DNA of 64,000 bases from Ficedula albicollis (taxonomy: Eukaryota; Chordata; Aves; Passeriformes; Muscicapidae). Positions 9,840 to 34,656 of this stretch are shown here, one piece after another; the stretch's first letter is position 1; every line of letters begins with the position of its first letter. The position numbers and the translations under genes were made by a program. The stretch is taken from NCBI RefSeq assembly GCF_000247815.1, contig NC_021676.1, forward strand, positions 19,056,057 through 19,120,056. Reading direction: 5' to 3'. The notes under the pieces are model-generated. The model made no database searches and was not told the DNA's origin. It saw only the letters and a list, made by a program, of their open reading frames with translations.

Positions 9840-12800
9840 CAGGATGTTCAGGAGGAGCCTGGCGGCCCCGCTGGGGTGGGCACTGCCAGGGACACTGGTG
9901 ACACTGGAGGAAGGCACTGTCCCCACAGGGCTGGCAACTGGGGATGTCACCAAACCCCACCAGGGGACACCACAGCCACCCCAGAGCACCAAGACCCCTC
10001 GGAGGTGCCTGGTGGATTTCTGTGATTCCCAAGACTCCTTCCAGTGGTTGTGGGCACTCATCACCAGGATCTTGTGGTGGATGGGACCGTGGTGCTGTTC
10101 CACACCACACATCCCTGCTCCAGGGGTGACAAAAAGGCTTTTTTGGGAGCTCTGTGCTGGAATGACAGCAGCGTCCATTGTGGGAGAAGGAGTGGGAAAT
10201 GTTCCTGAGGCACCTCAGAGCTCATCCTGCAGTGCACACTGAGAGCAAACAGCGAGGGATGGGCAGAAATTCGGGATGTGGCTGATCCTGATCCGGAGCT
10301 GTGTCCAGCCTGAATGCTCTGGGCTCCTCCTCGTTCCCCAGAGCTGCTGCTGGGGGCACTGGGAGCTCCCTGCTCACAATCCCAGCAGTGCCAGGGCTGT
10401 CTCCACACTCCAGCCCTGACCTTGTGGGAATATCTGTGGGGAAGGGAGGACGGTTCAGTTTCCAAAGCAGAAACTTTTTTATGAGGCCAAGATGTTTCCA
10501 TTCTATTTGAGCTGCTCGCCTGCAGCGATGTTCTCGTACACATGTTGGACTTCCCACGTCATCCACTACAGGCTCCCCAGGGACAGGCTTCAGGGACACA
10601 AAAAACCCCAATCTTACAAAATATCCCAAAAGTGAAAAGGGCCACGTGCTCCTTACGGGGCTGCCATGAATGGCAGTGCTTTCAAATTAGGGACAGGAAA
10701 TGCAGAAGCTGTGGAATCTGTACAGTGTTTGACCAGAATGAAGTATGTGTTTAAATGTTCATCTCTCTTACATCCCAAAATAGAATCAAAAATGATTTAT
10801 CACAGCTGTTGCAGCAGCATCTGCAAGGACATTTCCTTGCCCTTTGGCCTCAGGATCAGAACAACTCGGTGCTGAGCAGAATTAGGGGGTTAAAATTGTG
10901 GTCTTGTCCCCAAATGTCTTCAGAGGTCACTGCTGGAGCACTTTGAATTCATTTAAACTCAGCAAGGTGGAATTCTGAGCACACAGTCTGTGCTGGCTCC
11001 TTGAGCACACCACTCATTTCTGTTCCTCTCTTATCTCCTCCTCTTTTGCCTTTCCCAGCTTTGAGTTCTTCAGTTACTGGGAGCAGAAAGGTGGTTCAAA
11101 GACAATTTTTGTTGAGTGCAGTGTGAGAAGTGACCTTTGGGGCTCAAGTTTGCAACAAAGAGGGGCAGAGAGAGCTGCAGGGATCAATTCTTGTTGAGTG
11201 GAGTCAATTCAGGGGTCTCTGCACGAGCCACCAGCCACACAAGTTTTGTCCCAGCATCTGCCACAGCCCCTGGCATTTCCCCACAGCCACATTTCCCATT
11301 TCTGCTCTGAAAAAAGCCTTTCTCCTCCTTCCAAGTCCTCCTAACATCAATATATCCTATGGAAGATTGTACCAGAGGCAAATGTAATGGTTACAAATCG
11401 ACTTCTGGAGGAAAAAATGATTTCTGACAGAGTTAGCCAGAAGGAGAAACATTTTCCCAACAATCTGGGGTCTTAGCAAGGTCTCTGTGTCTCTGCTCAT
11501 CTCTTACTCCTTTTGTACAATGCATGAGGAATAATTACAAGCAGTTTTAAAGCACTCTGACATTGTCCTGTGACAGGCACTGTGGTCATGGCAAATATTT
11601 TTATTTTTAGCAAGCTTCATCTCTGAAGATGTGTAGGAGGGCCAACAACAATATAAACAGAAAATCTTCTAACAAACAGAGCCAAAAGCAACATAGACCA
11701 GTAAATAAATCTCAAAAATTTGGTGTGGAAATAACAATCTGTGTGCACCATGCAAAGGCACAGATCTTTGCATGAGCAACCCAAGGGCTGGTAAAGTAAA
11801 ACCTCCAGAACATCCAAATGTTCCCAAAGTCGCTCTCAGTTTTGCAAACATTCCCCCTTCTAATTTAAGCTATTGTTTTTCCAAGAGAATTTGAATTTAA
11901 AACATGGGTTTCTTAGCTAAATATAAGTCCATTGTGCACAAACAATGAATATCTGCTTTAAAAACAATTGTTATCCCCCATGCCAAGGGTTGTACAATCT
12001 CAAAGAGTGTGAATCCTTCCTCGTGGCTTCACTCCACGAAAAGGCTGCTCTGGCAATCTGGAAAATCAGATAAGGACCATGTTTGAAAACCTCTGGGTTT
12101 GTTTCTGTATTTTGCTTGAATCCTTTCAGAATTAAAGCCTCAAAGTGAAGAGGAGGGGCGAGCTTGAGAATAGATTGAAAACTCTGGGGGAATGCGCTGC
12201 TTTTTTAATTTGTACTAAAAGCCTTTCTCTCTGCACAGAGATTCCTGCATGGGGTGGAACAAGCTTTGGGGAGAAGCACAAGAAGCCTGGGCTGGTGCAG
12301 AAGAAATTCATATTGAACCATATTAGCAAAGGAACCCCAACTCCACTGCTCTGCTTCCAACATGCAGCCTAAAACTGCTTTCACATTTGTTTTAAGCAAC
12401 CAGAAGCCCTCAGAGCTGCCAAAAGCAGCAGCTCGACATTCCCTCCAGCCCTGCTGTCTCATTGCTGCCCCCACAGCTCCCCTCTGCCGTGTCAGCAGCA
12501 GAGCCAGCCCTGCCAGCACACGGAACAGCTTCCCTTCCCTCCCAGGCAGCAGCTGCTCCGTGCCCACCGTGGCAATCCTGATTTTCGGGTGCCACATCCC
12601 AGCTCAGCGTCATCTGAGCCCAGTTTGCATTCTTCTTGTCTGCCTCACATTCATCCAGACCAAAGCTCACCCTCCCTGTGCCTCTCAGTCCCTTTTGTGT
12701 TCCTCAGCACCACATTTGCTTACCCAAAACCATTTTAACTTTTTTTCTTTTTTTCTTTTTTTTTTTTTTTTTCCCAGTTGAATGTGCCTCCCTCTTGGAG

Positions 12801-14240
12801 CAAGCCAGCAGAGTTTTCTTCTAGGAAGGTCTTTGCTCATATAGAATATTCTTCATGGCCTCTCTGAACTTATCTGGCTTTTTTTCCTGGGCTGGAGCTC
12901 TTGTGGCCACCTAGGAGCTGACAGATCTATGTCTGTTTGGTTTTGGAGGAGGACTGTTGTGATGAATGTTTTTATATTACTCACTAACATATGCTTTTAA
13001 TAGCAAATGGTAACAGAGGTTCCAGCACTCTGAGAGGCAGACAGTGACTTACTGCTGCTAACTAATCCCAAATTTATCACTGTCCAGCTCAATAATGCAT
13101 TTCAAAGTGCTGCCCCATTAATTGACCACAAGATTTTGAGCTTTTTTTTCCTGTTCCTCTTGTCATTTTGCCTCTTCTTACAAAACTTGTGGGGGATTAA
13201 AGCACCCCGGTAACGAAATTTCCTGGAAAAGATTTTTATTTTTTTTTTTCAGTGTTTGGGGTTTTGCAAAAATCTGGAAGCAAATTGACACTGGAAGATT
13301 TGCAAACCATTCCCACAGGAGCCATGTCCCAGAAGACACAGGATGCAGCAGCTCTCTCCCAGTTCCATGACCTGCCTCCAGACATTTTTTCCTCCTCTTC
13401 ATCAGCTGCCAGGATGGTCAAAGGAACAAGGCTGGGAGCTTGCAGAGCATCACTGCACAAATTCTGCTGCACAAGGAGGTTTTAGGGGGGGAAACAGAAC
13501 CTTGGAAAAGCGACATGTCCATAAACCTTGGGATTCTGATTTCACTGCTGTGCCCCAAATCTGGGTTTCCCTCGGGGCAGGTGACGCTCAGCACGTCCTG
13601 GTGTGGGAGCTGGGATGGATGCTTTGGGAAGGGGCAGTGATGCAGAGCCCTGATTTCCCATCCCCTGGGAAGCCACCCTGGCTCTGGACCTGCAGGGGAG
13701 GCTCGGGTGCGTGCTGTGGCTCACAGCAGAGCCGTGGGAGCACCTGGGCACACAGAGGATTTTTGGGGGCTGCAGCCTCTCCAGAATGAGCCAAACCCAA
13801 CTTCTGCCTGCAGAAAAACTGCACCCCGGGTCTGTGTGAGCTGTGGGGGATTACCTTGCTCTCCGTTCCCATCCACATCTCCCACACAGCCTGACAGAGT
13901 CCACGTCCCAGCCTTGCCTCTGCTCCCTTCCGAGAAGTTTTCCAAAGATTAATGCTCCACTTACATTTTTTTTTTCTAGTTTAATTTACATCTGTTTCAT
14001 ATTATTTGCAGTTCTGCTTTATCTGGGTCACTCCCTCCCCAGTGTTCTTCCCTCCCTGTTATCCCAGAGAACTGAGAGCTGATTGTAGCCAGTGTTCAGT
14101 TCCAGCCTGTCATCCCACAGACCCTGCCAGCTGTCCTAAAACCCCACTCGGTTTTCCTAGAGAAGCCATTCTCTCCTCATTCCCTCTGAAAAGACCTTCC
14201 TCAGCTTCCCAAATCTGTCACCAGCCCTAAATTCCGTGTT
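9840..14240. other. Intergenic region between the two divergent genes, no gene seen
   Basis: I see no splice-flanked coding segment here that I can support. Apart from a poly-T tract near 12,739-12,774, the sequence is of mixed composition with many chance open frames of 60-150 codons that lack recognisable domains and overlap on opposite strands. In mammals the corresponding USP12-RASL11A interval is also largely intergenic. Confidence 0.6.
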
Positions 14241-14884
14241 TGGGGCGCCTGCAGTGTCCCACCCCAGCGCTGCCCTTTAGCACTCACAGCACAAAGCAGC
14301 GGATCAAATGTATCCCGGAGGATTCACGTGCCAGCTGGGATTTTGGAATATCCCGCAGCTGCCCGAAAACTCTGGTGGGGGGATGGAAACGTGTTTGTTA
14401 TCCCGAAGAGCAGGGAGCACAGGGAGAACAACAGAGCGCGGAGCTGGAGCCCATTGAGAAGGCAAAGGGACTGGACAGGCAGAACCGGATTATTCAAAGC
14501 AGAATTAGGGCTGCACCGCGCTGAAAGCGCTCCCGTGACGGCTGAAAAGCCCCAAAATCTGGGTTTGAGCAGCCAGGCAAGGGGCAGCAGCGAGGGGCGA
14601 GCAGCGCTGGATGCTGCAGGAATGTCCCGGTCCCCTCGTGATTGGCTGCGGGATGCCGGAGTCAGTTTTCACGGGGGCTGATCAAAAAGTTCCCTCGGCT
14701 CTGCAAAGGCTCTGTCTGAGCGCAGGGATCGGCTGGAGGAGGCCGGGCGCTCTCACACTCCTCGGGAAAAGCTTCGCTGGGATGAGAGGGGTTCCCGGTG
14801 CGAGGGCAGGCAGAGGACAGGCACTGGGGGGCCGCGCTGCTGCTTTTCTCCCCCAGCTGGGTTCCAGCAGCCATCCCTTCGGGC
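14241..14884 (+). promoter_or_regulatory. Probable promoter and 5' leader of the RASL11-like gene
   Basis: GC and CpG content rise from about 14,240 up to the first coding exon. An ATTGG (inverted CCAAT box) stands at 14,641-14,645 and no TATA box is obvious. I infer transcription start somewhere between about 14,670 and 14,800. The reading frame is open upstream of the chosen ATG back to 14,798, so a longer N-terminus cannot be excluded from sequence alone. Family lengths favour starting at 14,885 or 14,909. Confidence 0.45.
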
Positions 14885-25580
<10,696 letters not shown>

Positions 25581-25951
25581 TGCGGTCACTGAGGATTTGT
25601 GTTTCAGAGCTCTGGGTAAAAAGGCAGCAGGCTGGGAAAAAGGGGCATCAATTCAGTTATAGGGTTGTGAGAGACTCCAGGTTGGGTGAGAGACTCTTTC
25701 ACATCTTTCTCCAAAAGCCCCTGCTCACTCAGCAAAGGAACTCGCAGAATCTGCTCTCCGGGGCAGGGATTTCGAAACTGCAGTTTAAAAAAAGAGATTG
25801 TCCTGAATTATTTTCCTTTTTTTTTTTTTTTTTTTTTTCTTTTTTTTTTTTTGAAAGTGGGTTTTGTTAATGAGAATAATGAAATCCTACTTTTAAGAGA
25901 TGTGACTCCCCTTGGGAATGGTTGTGTTCCCAAACACAGGCAGTGAGCTAC

Positions 25952-26028
25952 AGCAGGACATGAGGAGAGTGTCGGGAGCTCTATTCAGTGAGAAATTAGC
26001 AGGACATGAGGAGAGTGTCGGGAGCTGT
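25952..26028. repeat. 46-bp two-copy repeat in the 3' UTR
   Basis: 'agcaggacatgaggagagtg' plus 'tcgggagct' occurs at 25,952 and again at 25,998, separated by 17 bp of different sequence. It lies just before the proximal poly(A) signal. Confidence 0.75.
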
Positions 26029-26074
26029 ACTGAGCAAGAGAATGGGCCAGATCTGTTTCATTGCAAGACTGGAA

Positions 26075-26080
26075 AATAAA
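26075..26080 (+). terminator. AATAAA polyadenylation signal (proximal)
   Basis: A canonical AATAAA lies 495 bases after the RASL11-like stop codon, in 'ggaaaataaatgaatt'. It is the first canonical hexamer downstream of the gene. An alternative AATAAA is at 26,727. Confidence 0.5.
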
Positions 26081-27412
26081 TGAATTAATTCATTTAAATG
26101 AAGAGCATAAATAGTGAAAAATATTAGTTGAAAGAAAGAGTTCTAAGCAATGGGGAGAAATTTGTTCACAAGTAAACTTAAGCCTTACAATGTCTCTTTA
26201 AAGGGAGATTTTTTAAAAAATCACTATTTTTTCAGATTATTTTTGTTTAAAAGTACAGCGACTGCATCTGAAAGTGATTATTTGGGCATAATACAAACTT
26301 GTGGCAGCATTTTGTAGTCAGTTTCTCCATGGCATTTCTCATTTTTCTGAAGGTTTTTTAAATGGCAAAAGGGAAAAATAGATCAGAGTGGTTTAAAACC
26401 TGCCACTGATCAAGAGCATGGAGGTCACCTAAAAGTCTTAATTTTTTTAAGTTAGACTTCAAGTTCAAAATGCTCTTGAAGAAACAAAGCCTTCACACAA
26501 AACATATTTACATCATTAGGTTGTCCAGGGGTTTTTAAGAAGAAAAGGTTTTATGATGCCTGACATGCTTGGCTTGGGGAATTCATTATTTTGTTGTTTG
26601 AGTTAAGCCCTGAACAGCTCCCAGAGCATCCCAGCCTGTCAGAACACATCCCAGCAGCAGAGTCTGGTTGTGCCTCAGCACGTCCAAGGATTTGGGGCTG
26701 GATCCCATCAAGTGATCTCTGGAAACAATAAAACACCACAGAGTTCCCAGCATTCTGTTCTCAGCGAGAGTGGGGAGCAAAGGGCTTGGACCACGTCAAA
26801 TCCATGATGCACCAACCTCTTCTCCAAACAGAGCAGATGAAGAATTCAAGGTCCATGAGATGAAGTCAAGCTCAGTGATTTATACTCAGGGATGCTGGAG
26901 GGAAACCCGAGTTTGATGGATATGGAAAAACACTCCCAGCTGCAGTTTCATCTGGCAAGACTGAGCTAAACCAACCTTTTCCTCATTAGGAGCAGCAAAA
27001 ATGGAAATAGAGTCTGATGACTATTTGTACAGCTCAGGGCTTTAAAATGTACTTTGTATTTTTCATTTCCCTATATTAGACAGCTCTAGCCATGATTTTA
27101 TCACCTGGATTTGCCTTATCTCCAGCTCACTTTCTGTTTTATTTATTGTTTTCCACAGCTGCTCATCTGAGAATGTCTTGTGTTCTGATTCATTTAAGAG
27201 TCTTTCATTCCTACAAATGCCCTGCACCTGGTTTTAAATTCAGTTTCAAGTGATAGTAGGAGGGGAAAAATTGGATCATCCAAAAAGGGACTCAAATTAT
27301 ATCAGGGAATTTTTACTTTGGCTTATGCTTGATTAACAATTTAGTGTTTGAGCAGTGTCATTAATCATCCCAGGCACTTTGGAATTTCAGTGGTTTAAGT
27401 TAATAATAACAC

Positions 27413-27520
27413 AGCTCAAATATTGGATGTAAAAATTCAATAGCTCAAATATTGAATGTGAAGATTCAACAGCTCAAATATTGAATCTATAGATTCAGTG
27501 GCTCAAATATTGACTATAAC
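27413..27520. repeat. 29-bp minisatellite, four copies
   Basis: 'agctcaaatattgaatgtga' plus 'agattcaac' starts at 27,413, 27,442, 27,471 and (as 'ggctcaaat') 27,500. Copies differ by a few bases each, so the array is older than the GC-rich arrays elsewhere in the window. Confidence 0.85.
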
Positions 27521-28639
27521 ACTGATTCAATAACAAGAAATAGAGCAGTTTGCAAGACACACAGAAACTGAAGTATTTTTGTATTGGGAGAATGATCACC
27601 AATTTTGAAAAGCAATTAACAATTTTGTCACTCAAGTACTGTATAACAAGGGCTAGATTTGCTGAAGAACCATTTGCTGACATTGGTTTGAATTTGTGCT
27701 CCAGCCTTGGTAGATTTATTTGCAACTTCCTCCAGCTCAAATCCTTTCTGATTTGGGAAGAAATGTCACCAAAATTCAAACCTGTCGATGTTTTAGTTTT
27801 GTCAGTGTTTAATAAAAACATGCAAGGTCTTCCCTGAGTAGTGAATAAAATGGCTGCTTTATGTGTCACATATTTAAATATTACTTGTTTGCATTAAAAT
27901 CTATGATTTTCCCTTCTTACAGTCTAAGACACCTTGCTTTGGAAATATTCCTTATGCAAATAAGTATTCCCACATTCCTGTGGGGAAAAAAAAATCTACA
28001 TTTTTGCTAAAGCAAAAAATATTGAAACATTTAAGTCTTCTCTTAGGTACTAACATGTGGCTAACATTTATTCTGCTACAGAAACTTTAATATTTCCTTC
28101 GTTCATTGACCAGGAGTACAAATACTGGTTTTAAGCCAGGACTAACCATCTCCAGAAGGCAATAAAGCTCAGTATTTTATTTTTTTGGGGGTGCAGCAGT
28201 TGAGCCCCAGGACACCTCACTATGCCCTAGAGGCAAGGCTGGATGGCAGCACGAAAAGCAGGGAGAAAAGAATGTTATAGAATTAAGTGCCTAAAAATAA
28301 TCCTGTACGAGATCAAAGTTTAGTCATGTAGAACCTGATCCTGAATTAGAAACTTCAGGCTGCCAGGGGAAAACATGTATTCTACTGAAGGTTTAAAATT
28401 AACCCTCTAGAGAGAAAGTACTACCATCAAGTCAGGAGGGAAGAGGGAAAACAAGGATTTGAGAGTGTGGGGTGATTTTTGGATGTCAAAGAAAATTCTC
28501 AGCTCAGTTCTATTGATTTAGTTCAGATTAACTCCACTGGAATCAATACCAACAGCAGTGAGCTGCAGAATTCCTTCTTTTAATTTTTTTTCCTCATCCC
28601 TCATCATTCTCCTGAGCATTTTAAATCTTTAAGCACCAT

Positions 28640-28785
28640 CTGGTTTTCAAGATGGTTTTACAGCTGGGTTTACTTGGGCACAAAGCAGTGGAGTGATTTG
28701 CCCCAAGGTTACACAGCTGAGCAAGTACTTCAGAGGAACTCCAACCCTGTGTCCTTTGTAATCAATTCCCAGCTCTCTACAACAA
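28640..28785 (+). mobile_element. MIR-like SINE remnant
   Basis: 'gtgatttgccccaaggttac' followed by 'acagctgagcaagtacttca' and 'aactccaaccctgtgtcc' matches the core of MIR elements ('gacttgcccaaggtcacaca' then 'gctagtaagtgg'). The copy is worn, as expected for a family that was active before birds and mammals split. Confidence 0.6.
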
Positions 28786-31211
28786 CTCACAGACTGTACC
28801 CCTCCCTCAAGGTATGCACAAAGCACAGTGAGTCGTACTGCACAGGAATGTAATTAAAAGTTGGGAAAAGCCTCTTAAATTTCAGCTGTGTTGGGGACTG
28901 AGCAAAGTCTCAGTGACAGGCTGGCACCTCACAATTACAGCAACACCAAGACAGGCTTGGGAGTCACTGAAAATATTCCTTAATGGTTATTTCTGTGTTC
29001 CTGTCAGCTGCATTTCTCACACAGTGTCCAGTGGTTCCCCATGGAAATGGAGTGTGATCTGGGAAAAGGGAAAATCAGGCTCTATTTTCAGCTCTTCCTG
29101 TGACTTGCTTGATGATCTTGGCCAGATCTCTTATTCTGAATAACTCTGCCCATAGGTCACAGATACCTGTCACACGCTTCAGCATCCACGGGAGAGAATC
29201 ACCAAGGAGAAAACAAGGAATTGCCCCCATTCGAAGAGGGATGGCTGAAATATTTACATCTGAACTCGCATCTTCCTTCTGCATTCCTTCAAAACTCTGT
29301 TGTTTGGATCTCACATTTACACCTGGAGAAAATCAGAAAATTCAGATCCTGATTTCAGGGAACAGCTCAGACAGAAATATTTGTATCCAGGGTACCTGGC
29401 TGCTCCCATGATTTGTGTCAGGTGCACAAATGAAGAAGAAGGAATAATTTTCTGAGCTATCAAAAAAAACTTGCTCTGTACCAGAAAACAGTTGTCTAAT
29501 TGTTTTCCAAGTCTGATTGTTACTGCTGGATTCCCCTCTGCCCACTGGCAAAGTAGATTTGGGGTCAAAATCCCAGTGCTGTGTTTGCAGAGCCAGCAGA
29601 GCACAATGAAATACTTGCTAATATCTCATGTTCATGGATTCTCAGAGCTCTGCTGAGCTGTGCCCGTCTCCTCTGGGGCTCACACAGGAAAACCACGGAA
29701 TTAAAGTTAAAATAGATCTCCAGCTTCACATGAAAAGCTCAAAAGCAGGGACAATGGGGTCGAGAAGATGATCCAATCTATCACTAATGGAGACAAAGCA
29801 AGACTCTCCCTTTGATAACTTCTCACTGGCCCTGCCCTCCTTGCCCCTCTCCATTCATGCCTTTGTTCTCATTTAACTTAGCAAGCAAAAACTTCTGCAA
29901 TTCTTCTTCCTTTGGCTTAGAAACACACTCTTGCTGGCCAGTTTAAAATTTATTTCCAAATATTTGAACTCCAAACACAGTTTATAACAAAAGAAGAGTG
30001 TCTACTTAGTCTTTTGACCTTATTTACCTAAAGCATTTTGAAGCACAGCTACAACTCTGTGCTTTGAATTCCTGCCACTTCTCCCCAAGAGCTCTCACTG
30101 GCTTAGCCCAATATTTCCTCTCCTTATTTTGTACTTAAAATGTTGAGCTTATTAATGTTGCACAGTCATTGCTTACTTAAACCTGTTTAGTTCCTAAATT
30201 TTGCTGCTCCCCTGTGAAATCCCTTTGGTTTAATCAGACAGATTCTCCTCTCTAAGCAGCTGTGCAAGTGAAAAAGGAGCTCAGAACAGCTGGTGGTTTT
30301 CTGCTCTGTCAGATTTTAGCCCATTATCGAAGATTTTGGAATAAACAGGAGCATGGAAAATGATGCAGCAAACCCACTTCTCATCTCCCTTCATCTGTAG
30401 CTGGTGCAATAATTTTATCTGTCATGAAGTGGACAAAGTTCATCCTAAATGATAATGCTTTTTCCTACAGATGGAAAAACACCAAATATGAAGCAGAGAG
30501 CTGAGCTGATAGACTGTAAGCCCTGGGATCCAATTCATTCAGGAGCTGTCACACCAATCCTCTCTTCTTTAGAAGATACATTTTTTACATTTTCCCTCTT
30601 ATCCAAAAGGGTTTCAAGACAGAGCCTCTGCATCTCATCACACAGACACTTCCATCCCCTCCAGCAGGTCAGGGGGAAGCTGCACATTTTCCAAGGATGA
30701 TGGGTGAAACTATGCATGTCTGTGCTGCTATGTGGGATGGTTGTGGAGACTGTTCCTAAGGACATTTTTCTTCTCTCTGGGCAGTAATGCAGAACACTCA
30801 CAATCAGTAACTGGTCATTTGGAAAAGATATTAGTGGGGGGGGTTTGCTGAATCTGGAGACATTCTGTACCTTCTCTGCTGGTTAGAAAGCTCACCAGAT
30901 AAGCATAGGTTGGGTTTTTTCTGAGGTTGTCTTTGAACTCTCCCAGAGAGAGTTGAATTATTTCACTTTTGATTGTGATCCAGGTTTCCAGATGCTTGCA
31001 GAGGCCACCACTCTTTGCTGTTCTGCATTGTATTTCACTTCAAAACCCAGTATTTCCCTACACCATGATGAAAAAGCTGTTTTGGAACATGCCATTAATA
31101 ATGTAACAGCCTATTCTCTTGATTCTCTGGTTTTGATGAAGGTCATGGCTTTGCATTTGTTGGGGACCTGAACTCAAACTCATGCTCTGTCAGCAAAGAT
31201 GTTAGACCAGG

Positions 31212-31385
31212 TTTCCCAGAGAAGCTGTGGCTGCCCCTGGATCCCTGGCAGTGCCCAAGGCCAGGCTGGACAGAGCTTGGAGCAAACTGGGATAGTGGGA
31301 GCTGTCTCTGCTCATGGCAGGGGAAGGGAATGGATGGGATTTAAGGTCCCTTCCAGCCCAAACCACTCCATGACTCTGGGTTTTG
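31212..31385 (+). mobile_element. CR1 LINE 3'-region fragment
   Basis: 'agaagctgtggctgcccctg', 'gcccaaggccaggctggaca' and 'ggatttaaggtcccttccag' follow in CR1 order. The copy closely parallels the one at 9,657 and is 5'-truncated. Confidence 0.9.
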
Positions 31386-32452
31386 AATGAACAAGATCTC
31401 CATTCTTTACCCAGCAGGACAAGGCACGCCCCAACAGTTCTGTGACTGTCAGTAAAGAGCAGTGGGGTCAGGGAATAAAAGAGGAATCCAATCTTTAAAT
31501 TACTCTCCCATCTGCCTTTGATTTTCCATAAGGGAGACTGACCCTCCCTCAAGCTCTGGGAAAGGCTGGATATAGAGGAAGTGCTGGTGACAATTCTGCC
31601 TTGACAGTCTGTGCTCCAATCCCTCCACCTGGGAATGGTGCCAGAGGTCAACATCTGTAGGAACCTCCCAAATGCCCAAAAAAGGTTACTGGGAGCTATC
31701 ATCTCTCTGAGGCTGAACCAAAACGGTGTTTCTGTGAACTTTGCTGAAAAGGAAACCCAGAATCCAGGCCTGGGAGAGCCATTAGTGTTTCCCACTGTGT
31801 TTCCCATTAGTGTTTCCCATTAGTGTTTCCCATCCACATCTGTTTGGAGCACTGGTGAAAACCCCACATCCTCATCACCTTGCAGCCCCCGTGGTTCCAT
31901 CAGACCCATGTCAAAGTCACTTCTGCTCCTGAGGGAATGGAGGGCTGGAGTTGCCATTCTCCTGCACCCTTTTATCTGCCAAGACCACCTATGAAGTGCA
32001 GAAACTGAGAGTTAGCACCAGATACCAAATACATCTGAGAAGTGTTCATCAGTCTGTGCTGGAGAGCAGGAGCTGGCTCTCAGGAGAGGCCTGATCTGCC
32101 AAAAGAGCAGCTATTAAAGCCCAGAATACATATTTGTGTCAGGCCTGTGAAATGATACATTTTATATGTAAGTGCTGTTCTGTGGGAGTTATTTATTAGG
32201 AAGATTTAAAGAAAGCAAGAAGTTTTGTTTCTAAGTCCTGAGTGCTAAACACTGAAAGTCCTCATTTTGTCTATTTTTGTAGCTTTAATTTTAGCCATTT
32301 GCACTTCTGAACCTCAAACCATGGAATGAAGTGAAACACATGGAGCCAGAGGTTCATCCCTTCATACATTTGAAAATGCACATTTTCCCCACACTGCAAA
32401 TACATCTCAGCACTGAAAGAATCAAAAATCCTGAGAAGGGCTGAGAGAATAT

Positions 32453-32654
32453 GTTCAGTTTGCAAAGTGTCTGAATCCCAGTGCCTTGGCTTCTGGGAAG
32501 AGCCACTGGTAAGGCAAGAACAGACATTTTAAAGACATCAATGCTCATCACCCGTTCAGTTTGCAAAGTGTCTGAATCCCAGTGCTGTGGCTTCTGGGAA
32601 GAGCCACTGGTAAGACAAGAACAGACATTTTAAAGACATCAATGCTCATCACCC
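32453..32654. repeat. 101-bp tandem duplication, two copies
   Basis: The block starting 'gttcagtttgcaaagtgtct' occurs at 32,453 and 32,554. The copies differ at only a few bases ('gccttgg'/'gctgtgg', 'aaggc'/'aagac'). No gene is involved. Confidence 0.93.
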
Positions 32655-34656
32655 TCTTATGGTTTGCAAGGAGTTTGAAAGCCAAGGCATCCCAGGATAA
32701 GGGAAAAGGCTCTCAAAGGGTTAAATGCTTCCTGCCTTTAATCTAGAATCACGTAATGTGGAATGAATGTTTCAGCTCAAACTGTTTCCTCACTCTGACA
32801 GTTTCATGGTGTGAGGTCAAAGTGTGGGGGAGATGGGGAGAGGAGAGGGGGAGCATGGAGTGGTGAGCTGCTAAATCCAGAGAGACACATCCAGAGGAAT
32901 AAAAAAAGATGGATTCTCCAGCAGCCTTGACCCAGCTGAGATGGCTGGAGCCATGGGCAAACGTGTGAGACTTTAGGGATTTCCTGCTCTGGGTTTCCTC
33001 TGCTTCTCCCTGGTGCTCCTGCTCAGCTCCAGGCACGGTTCCCACGCCGCGCTGGAAAACGCACCTCGAGTTTCTCCCAGCTGACACAGAGTGCAGCTCC
33101 AGCCCTTCCTGCACCCTGCACATGCAGGAGATGGGATTCCTTTGGGGGGACTGCTGGCTGTATTTATTTTCCCTTCCTGTGTGGATCTTTTCCTGTGCAA
33201 CCAGGTCTGTTCCGTGCACCAAAGAGCTCCACACAGTGCAGAAAAGTTAATTTCAAGCAGATTTCAAATTCATTTGGTTTTTTGGACCAACCATCACTTC
33301 TTACACCTCTTCTTACATGCCTGGTTTGATTTCATTTGCAGGCCTTCCTACAAGGACAGAACACTCAGTCATGGCTGTCTCCATGTCAAAATGCATTTCT
33401 ACAGATCAGCGCATCACGTTTGTCTTTTTTCCCTGTAGTTTTCACCTCCTCTGTCAGGGACAAAAGTTTTCATTTGGGGAATTATTGACTATTTTGCCCA
33501 TCAACACAAACTCCTAATCACTGATACAAGGGTTGAGAGAAAAAGAAAACATAAGCAATTACACAAACACTTAATTAAATTAATTACCTGCCCTCCCTCC
33601 TAAGCCAAGCACAGCAATCTTGACCTCCCTGTTTTCACCCTGGGTTACTCAGCCCACCCCAAATCCTTGTTTTTCTTCCTTAAAGACATCTGAGCAAGGG
33701 CACCACGTGCTCCTTTGTGGGGCTGATGTTTTGGCATGTGATGGGGTGTGACAGGAACGTGGTTTACCCCAGGGGTCACCTCTGCATGCCCTGGCTGGCA
33801 CATCAGTGCAGTGACCCCACAATTTGTGCCCAAAACACTCCTCCCAGGGAGCAAAGATAAGGACATCCCCCTCCCCAGCCCATGGCAGGAACACAGAGAC
33901 ATTTGGTAGATCAACCTACTGCTGAGAATAGTAAATTCTGCATCTTCCCACCAAATGATAACAAATGTCTGAAGGGAATCAGCTGACAAATCCTCTTGCT
34001 CAACACCCCTCGTCCCTAAGCTGCATGAAAAAAACAAACTCCTTTCATGGCAGGAAATCCTCAGGCCAGTTTGTCACCAGGATTCAGACAGATTTAAATA
34101 ACAGAGCTGCTAACAGTGGATTTTGAGTGGTGAATGATACAGCCAGAAAAGCTGGACAGTGAGCATTTCTGTGGGCTGAGAGGTACAAATCCTATTTTTA
34201 AGGCAGATGTGGCTTCTAATGCTTTCAGGATAAAGATGCAGGCTAAAGACGCAGGAGGATTCCAGAACTCTTTTTAGGAGTGATTCAGGAAAAGGTCAAA
34301 CTCCTGCCCACAGCTCCAAAAATTCTATTTCTAAAACAGGCCACATAAAAATTCCCTAGGCCAGACCCACCAGTTTTAAGCATCCAGCTTCAGCCTTTGA
34401 ACAGAACTGAAAGATCCTCATTTAAATCTCTTTTTAGTGCTTCTCTGTGTGCTTTGGAATGCCCTTTATGGGGCACTAGCAGTTTCTCTGATCCCATATC
34501 TTCACATTCCCTGTCTGTTGGGCATGTTTTGGTGCAGTGTAATCCAAGGGGCCAGGAGCACTGCAGAGTGGTTGTCCCACCCCTGTGCTTCAGTTCCAGT
34601 GAAATTAAAATAATTTTTCTTCCTTTGCAAAGTGTTTTGAGACCTATTGATCAAAA

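Larger units (their letters stand above)
25581..26100 (+). other. RASL11-like 3' UTR
   Basis: The stretch after the stop codon holds an interrupted poly-T tract at 25,817-25,852, a two-copy 46-bp repeat and an AATAAA at 26,075-26,080. A 3' UTR of about 500 bases is plausible. A second AATAAA at 26,727-26,732 could give a longer form. Confidence 0.55.

Noticed and set aside
14798..14884. Start of the GTPase at the upstream in-frame codon 14,798
   Set aside because: It would add 29 residues unlike any RASL11 N-terminus. Lengths of 242 to 250 residues fit the family, so the upstream frame is more likely leader.
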